Source: Petunia secreta (taxonomy: Eukaryota > Streptophyta > Magnoliopsida > Solanales > Solanaceae). Taken from it: 64,000 nt of DNA. The translations under genes were made by a program, and so were the position numbers. Under the pieces are notes generated by a model. That model saw nothing but the letters and a program-made list of their open reading frames with translations, made no database searches and was not told the DNA's origin. The stretch lies in the NCBI GenBank assembly GCA_029990175.1, contig JARKIP010000064.1, forward strand, positions 10,372,001 through 10,436,000, read 5' to 3'. Below, piece by piece: positions 58,377-64,000 of this stretch (positions are counted from its first letter, which is position 1; each line of letters begins with the position of its first letter).

Positions 58377-60412
58377 TCTTCAAAACATGTTGGCCTATAG
58401 TGGGTGATGAGGTGACATAAGCAGTTCTATAATTTTTTGATACTGGCCAATTGTTGAAGGAAGTAGACTGTACCACTATGACATTAGTATCAAAAGTGCA
58501 AAATTCTACCTTTGTGAAGGAGTTCAGACCTATTGTCGGCTGCACAACTGGTTGTTAACTCTTTGGTATGATCATTTCAGTCAGCCTTCATACAGGGTAG
58601 GAATATTCTTGATAATGTCATCATCGGTCATGAATTGATCAAAGATTATACCCAGAAGAATGTATCTCCACGTTGCATGATCAAGGTTGATATCCGAAAA
58701 GCATATGACTCACTAGAGTGGAAGTTCTTCGAGATGTTGCTATTAAAACTTGGCTTTCCAGTTAAGTTTGTCCAACTCATCATGGTGTGTGTCGCTACGG
58801 TGAGTTAATCTTTGCTCATTAATGGTGGCCTGACTCTAAGACAGGGTAATCCTATGTCACCATACTTATTTGTCTTAGTGATGGAATACCTTAACAGATC
58901 TCTAGCCCAATTGAAAGCAAATCCTAACTTCAACTTCCACCCAAAATGTGCTACACTTGAGCTGGTGTACATATGCTTTTTTGATGATTTGCTCTAGCTG
59001 ATAGACTTTCAATACAGGTTATGATGAACTGCTTCGAACACTTTTCTAGTATGTCTGGCCTTACAGCTAATATGGAGAAGAGTTCACTGTATGTGGCTGG
59101 AGTTTCAAGGGAATTGAAGGATCATAATTTGGCTGAGATTCATTTTATAATTGGTACAATGCCTTTCAAGTATTTAGGAATTCCATTATCCTCTAGGAAA
59201 CTATTAGTTAGTCAATGTATGTCTTTTGTTGAAAAGATGATAGCTAGAGTTAAGTGCTAGACAACCAGATTCCTCTCATATCCAGGGAAAAGTCCAACTT
59301 ATAAAAAGTGTGCTATTTGAGATCCAAACATATTGGGAATAGATTTTTGTTATTCCAAAGAAAGTTTTTCACATGGTCACTGGAATCTACAGGAATTTCC
59401 TTTAGCATGGTACAAATGAACTCACAAAAAGAGCTCCAGTTTCATGGGAAAAGATATTCAGCCACAATCCACTGGAGGACTAAACATCTTAAACTTCTAT
59501 ACCTAGAATAAAGAAGCTATCTGCAAGCTTCTATGGGCAGTAGAGGATAAGAAAGATAAGCTTTGGGTGAAGTGGATACATAACCTCTACATAAAGAGGA
59601 GATTTTCATATGATGGAAACACCAAAGCAAGCTTGTTGGTTAGTGAGGATAATTTTTTAAGCAAGGAGCTGGTGTATATATGCAATTAATACTCAAGCTA
59701 CGTTCAGTATCAAGAAACTATACCTTTCTATGCTCCCCTAACACCCCCAAAGTGAGCTGGAAAAAACTGATCATGGCTAAAGGTCAGATCCCAAAGTAAC
59801 AATTCATACTATGGCTAGCACTTCAGAGAAGACTTAGTACAGTGAATAGGTTGGCTACATGGGGCATTCAAGTACCACTAGAGTGTGTGTTGTGCACCTC
59901 TGGTCAGGAGGAAATTCATAGCCACCTATTCTTTGAGTGTGCTTACTCTAAGAGTTTGTGGATAATTCTCCTACAATAGCTAGGATGGCAGAAGCAGATC
60001 GGTTCCTGGATGATGAAGTGGCTTGGCTGTCAAAAGAAGTTAACAATTGCAACCCTCAAAAGACTGTCTTGGGATTCATATTTGCAACAGTAGTCTGTCA
60101 TGTGTGGATTGAGTGAAACCCCAGAAGGTTCAAGCAACAATGAAAAATGATCAAGTTATAGTGAAGGAGATCATACTGCAACTAAATATAGTAGGACAAC
60201 ACTATGGTAGATGGAATAATTTGTTACCTAGGCTGAATTTCTTTCCTTGTTAACTAGGTTGTTTATTATTAGTTCTATAGTGTCTTACACATGTTACTGT
60301 AATAGAGGCCTTATACATAATTTTTGAGATCCTGGCTCTAGAGTCCAAAGAACATGTGGATGTACAAAGTTTAGTTGGTCCAATAAAAACTTTCATTTGA
60401 CAAAAAAAAGTG
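58377..60412 (+). pseudogene. LINE-B ORF2, RT core to 3' end
   Basis: It resumes the RT interrupted at 49715: SFQSAFIQGRNILDNVIIGH, MIKVDIRKAYDSLEWKFFEM, LRQGNPMSPYLFVLVMEYLN, YICFFDDLL (FADD changed to FFDD), then FKYLGIPLSSRKLLVSQC and a zf-RVT region near 59800-60120 (LATWGIQVPLECVLCTS). The 3' end has AATAAAAACTTTC and a short poly-A (60403-60412). Multiple stops and frameshifts. Confidence 0.8.
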
Positions 60413-60414
60413 AG

Positions 60415-60760
60415 AAATTAGCTTTGACATTTTTAATTTTATGGGTAAGAAATTTGGCGAAATTGCAAATAGCCATAGAATTTTAAATTTTGTAGCTATT
60501 GCTAGGTACTATTTTTACGGTAACTATAAACACGTATTAAAAACTTATTATTAGCTATAAGAAAATTTTGTAGTATTATTTTTGTAGCTGTTTAGGTACT
60601 TATTGCAAGTGTAGCAAAAGTGAGAAACTAGCTTCGCTAAGTTCAATGTTGGGGCTAACTAATTTAATAAAATTGTAAATAGCCATAAAATTTAATTTTT
60701 TTTAGCTATTGTTAGGTATCAACTATGATATTTCTTTTTATAGCTAAGAATTTGTAGCTA
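60415..60760. repeat. Two copies of the TTTGTAGCTATT repeat
   Basis: Copies at 60415-60600 and 60612-60730 share AGTGAGAAA(T/C)TAGCTT, AAATAGCCATA(G/A)AATTT and TTAGCTATTG(C/T)TAGGTA. A third lies at 46775-46975, on the other side of LINE-B. This suggests LINE-B landed in or beside an older tandem repeat. Confidence 0.65.
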
Positions 60761-61330
60761 TAGATACATATTGTCTAAACTCTTTTACAGAAATGGGTAT
60801 CCAATTTTAGGGGTGAGAACAAACACAATATCATTCAGCGAGGGTGGTAACTCACAATTTTCAAGGCAAGTTGGCACTGGAAAACCACATCCATACATAT
60901 ATTATATGTCAGCCACCTCAGATTGGATTAAAACCATTAGGGCCCAGAGATTTGTCGAGATGTATCAAAAATATTCTTGAATTCATTGGGGTGAAATTGA
61001 ACAACGGGAAAAAGATTATAGCATCATTTACGCTACGCAAAATATGAGAGAATAAATCAAAGGCACTACCACTTGAAACCGGAAATAGTTGCCTGAAATA
61101 TTTAGCCACTATGGTGCTCATAGAACCTGAATCAGAAAAAAAAAAGTTACCGTTTGTATCATAAAGAGTTTGAGAATAATTTAGCGTTGCGAAGATTGCA
61201 CATCAAAATATCTAGAATTAGCTTTACCAAGTTTCATTGAAAATATTTTGGACCTTTGTTTCTAGTAAATAGCTTCGTCCATGAAAAAAATATTGATATT
61301 ACTGAAAAACTTCAATTGCATGCCAAATTC
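60760..61330 (-). pseudogene. LINE-D fragment: pre-RT and RT start
   Basis: Minus-strand text: FMDEAIYQKQRSKIFSMKLG, then NSRYFDVQSSQR, DSGSMSTIVAKYFRQLF, then LIHLDKSLGPNGFNPI and SLNDIVFVLTPKIGYPF. These match the L1 segment before the RT (W.K.GD.NT.FFH) and the H.DKSPGPDG.NP motif. The fragment is truncated on both sides with several stops. Confidence 0.65.
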
Positions 61331-61708
61331 AAACAGGCCCTAGAAATATCATCGATATAAAGTAAGAACATTTTTAAAAGAGTAATCTCATTTTATCCCA
61401 TTAACCTTTAAGGATTGAAAAAGATATACCTTTCATCTTTTGAATGGGAACGCCAACACCCTTAGGTTGGAAAACGATAACCCCTTCATTATTTTATTGT
61501 GAACATTACTCCATCGGATAGTATTCAAGGAATGTTCCATATTTTCATATAAGATAATAGGATGTATTCTATTTATCGTAAACATTGACACATGGTTATG
61601 GTAATTGTCAGAATTGATTCATTGAGTTGTTGAGCTAAATTATATATTTACTTTTGTTCTTTTTGATCGAAGAAAATTGCATTCATATATCTTATGGATC
61701 AAATAAAC

Positions 61709-61732
61709 TTTTTTTTTTTTTTTTTTTTTTTT
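61709..61732. repeat. Poly-T run of about 24 bases
   Basis: A 24-base T run in AT-rich, gene-free sequence (61330-61860). It could be a retroposon poly-A tail on the minus strand, but no body is recognised next to it. Confidence 0.6.
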
Positions 61733-61859
61733 GGTTTATTGGATCATAGAGATGAACGAAATAAAGTTATTGCACTTGCTTGAGTGGTTTCTGCTACCCA
61801 ATATTGCATCATTTTCATTTAGTGTAGTTAGAAGTTTGTACGATAGTTTTGGATTTGAA

Positions 61860-63640
61860 ATGTCATTAGTTCTTTTACATATGGATATAGGAAATTTTTG
61901 AAACGATTTTAGCTAGTTGTTTTGGGTGATAGGACTCTCATTACTGAGTTAACAGTCTTAAAAACTCCATAAGATCCATAAAGACCATTCTGTAAAGTTT
62001 GAGCTGAATCGGACATCTTATGTTAGGTCTTGGAAGACATATTTAGTTTCCGGTGTCGGTAAGGCTAAATTATAGTATTCAAGATGGATTTGAGTAAATG
62101 AGGTCTAATTTTAAATTCGAAAGTGTTGTTAGGTTATGGTCATTTGTGACTCGTGTAAACTTTTGGAAGTGAAATCTGAGATCGTTTGCTAAAGTTATGA
62201 GAGTTAGAAGTTGTCCTCTTTCTATTTGACCCTTTCTTTGTGTTTCAGAGATTCGATTTGAGATCCGTCTTCGCGGGTAAATCATGTATGATTTGTATAA
62301 CTTGCGTGCAAAGTTTGAGAAAATTCTGACCTTTGTAGGATCCCGTTCGGACCCAAAATGCAGTGCCAGCTGATGCTAGAGAACCAAGGAAAGCCTTTGC
62401 GCAATCGCGCCAAGTTTAGCGGGATAGCGTTGTGTTCTGCTATTCATCTAGTGCGATAGGGATGGGTGGTTGTGCGAAAGCGCCTGAGTGAGCGCAAAAA
62501 AGCAGGTCCAGGGAATAAAGGACTCTTATGTCGATTCATTTTATTTTTAATCAAAATCTATCAATTCTAAGTCAGTGTGAAGCTAATTTTTGGTACCAAC
62601 TCATCCAATATCATTAGGTAATGTTGTTAGATCTTTTCACTGTATTAATCCATGGTTTTGGGGATTGAATTCCATGAAATTAACTTAGGGAAGTTAGGGT
62701 TTGAACCCTAAACTTGATAAATTGGGAAATTTAGTAGAATTGAACTCAATTATGTTCTTCAATTCGGATTCGTCGGACTATGAGGAGTCCCAAAATGTAC
62801 CATTTATGGACATTTCGACTAGATAAGGCACATGGTTAGTTTGGTAATTTTCTTTCTTTCTCCATTTTAAAGTTAAATACTCCTTCTTTGGACTTCTATA
62901 AGTGCGATTATATATCTTTGGCTTAGAAAGAGATTATTTTGAGATGCATCGGAAAGGAAGGACGTTCGTTCATTAGTTGTAATCGAGCTTAGACCTGAGT
63001 TAAGTAGTTTTATCCTACTCTTTGACGGCCTTTAGCCTACGAATGTTCTACTCACGTGTATCTTACGTGCGTAGCTACCGTTAGGCGTACTTTCTATGCC
63101 ATGATTATGTTTGCTTGTATCTCTGTGTTGTGTTGAATTGTTATATGTTGTATTGTAGTACGCTTGGTGTCGAGCCAAGAGTAGAATTATTCTGTTGTGA
63201 ATATAAATATCAGTTTTTCAGCTATAAAACATATATTATATAGTCAAGAGTACACGCTCAATTATTATTATTATGGACATTTGTTACTAGGCTTTAACCA
63301 TAAGTGTTATATCGATGATAGAGATTTCGTGGATATAATAGATATCAACTAGAGAATAGAAGCACTCTATTAGAGTCTGAATCTTAAAGTAGTAATGTAT
63401 TAGGAGCAGAGGCATTCTTCCATTCTTATGATACATCATCATTCTCAATGTAATCTGGAGTTTGCATCATTCTCATTGCAATCTGGAGTTTGCATGACTC
63501 TCGGTGCAATAGGGAGTTTGCACCACTTCCAATGCAACATGGAGTTTTCATCGCTCCCAAAACACAGTGGAGCTTCTTCCAACAGGGTACTCAGGTACAT
63601 GTAATCCTACTGCATCATACTGCATTTATATTGTCTTGTT
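61860..63640 (+). repeat. Tekay/Del-like Ty3-gypsy LTR, plus strand
   Basis: Phrases such as AAGATCCATAAAGACCATTC, TTTGAGCTGAATCGGACATC, AGATTCGATTTGAGATCCGT, TTGCGCAATCGCGCCAAG and TGACGGCCTTTAGCCTACGA are typical of chromovirus LTRs. The segment 62240-62320 aligns with the minus strand of about 10190-10260. A tandem array lies near its 3' end (63425-63565), as in the other copy. Exact ends and the internal region are not seen. 63640-64000 holds no recognised gene. Confidence 0.5.
63425..63565. repeat. About 31-bp tandem repeat in the gypsy LTR
   Basis: The phrase CAATCTGGAGTTTGCATCAT and variants (GCAATAGGGAGTTTGCACCA, GCAACATGGAGTTTTCATCG) repeat four to five times at 31-33 bp. Its place in the LTR matches the array at 8990-9205, although the sequence differs. 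Confidence 0.75.
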
Positions 63641-64000
63641 ATATAAGTTACGTGATATGTGACTATTTTTTCTATGTTGTTTATGTATTTGTATATGTTG
63701 CTGGTTTGTGATGCGTTGGTATTTTACCTTCATATTTAGCTCTTTTATATTATATTTTCTAGTTTTTGAGCTTATGATTATGCGCAAATCTTATGTCGTT
63801 CTCAATATTTTAGGTTATTGGTGTTGTACAATGATTACAAGCAAAAAGGAAACGAAAAGGACAACATAAAATGAAGTTTGTCTACAAAAATGAAGAATGG
63901 AGAAAGTACAAGTGCAGAAGGTAATCGTCCCCCGCCGATTAATGGGCCAAATTGGAGAGCCGATTGTCAGATAAAGCAGAGTGTTAAAGATCTGAAGAAG

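Overview
The window is a stretch of plant nuclear heterochromatin, most likely from a Solanaceae-type eudicot. The evidence is family resemblance read by eye: a UGT85-type glycosyltransferase, Solanaceae-like L1 LINEs, copia, gypsy and CACTA elements, and the common plant MITEs. No search was run. I found no rRNA, tRNA, organellar or bacterial features. Only one ordinary host gene is visible, and it is broken. Nearly everything else is transposable elements nested in each other, and in many cases both target-site duplications (TSDs) and the interrupted reading frame can be read directly.

Layout. 1-2125 (-): start of a UGT85-type gene, cut in codon 11 by a 1.6-kb Mutator-like element (493-2093, 9-bp TSD) that carries a gene fragment and a 44/45-bp tandem array. 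2305-5521: non-autonomous DNA elements, including a hAT-like element (4639-5521). 5688-8970 (+): a decayed copia element, truncated by a minus-strand Tekay/Del-like gypsy LTR (about 8971-10850). 10866-15566: MITEs, a long inverted repeat, a segmental duplication with a perfect hairpin, and a Stowaway. About 11700-28430 (-): scattered pieces of one L1-type LINE (LINE-C), which received a copia element (16689-21875, TSD ACGTG) and a CACTA element (22035-27558, TSD TGG); the CACTA itself received an RTE LINE (22792-24898).

29791-35462: a gypsy element with a Tat-like primer site and gag-protease only; in place of pol it has an antisense multi-exon ORF. About 35468-45945 (+): LINE-A, whose endonuclease ORF is interrupted exactly at 35539-42590 by an unusual retroelement. 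That element has two related LTRs facing each other head to head, each with its own primer-binding site, and has near-matching 5-bp flanks. About 47090-60412 (+): LINE-B, interrupted by an 8.66-kb CACTA element (49719-58376, TSD TCT). Both genes of this CACTA can be assembled from GT-AG exons into uninterrupted frames (about 1114 and 450 residues), so it looks potentially autonomous. The right edge has LINE-D debris and a second Tekay-like LTR in the opposite orientation to the one at 9-10 kb.

The most interesting objects are the inverted-LTR gypsy element (35539-42590), the intact CACTA element, the antisense gene in the pol-less gypsy, and the MULE-disrupted UGT.
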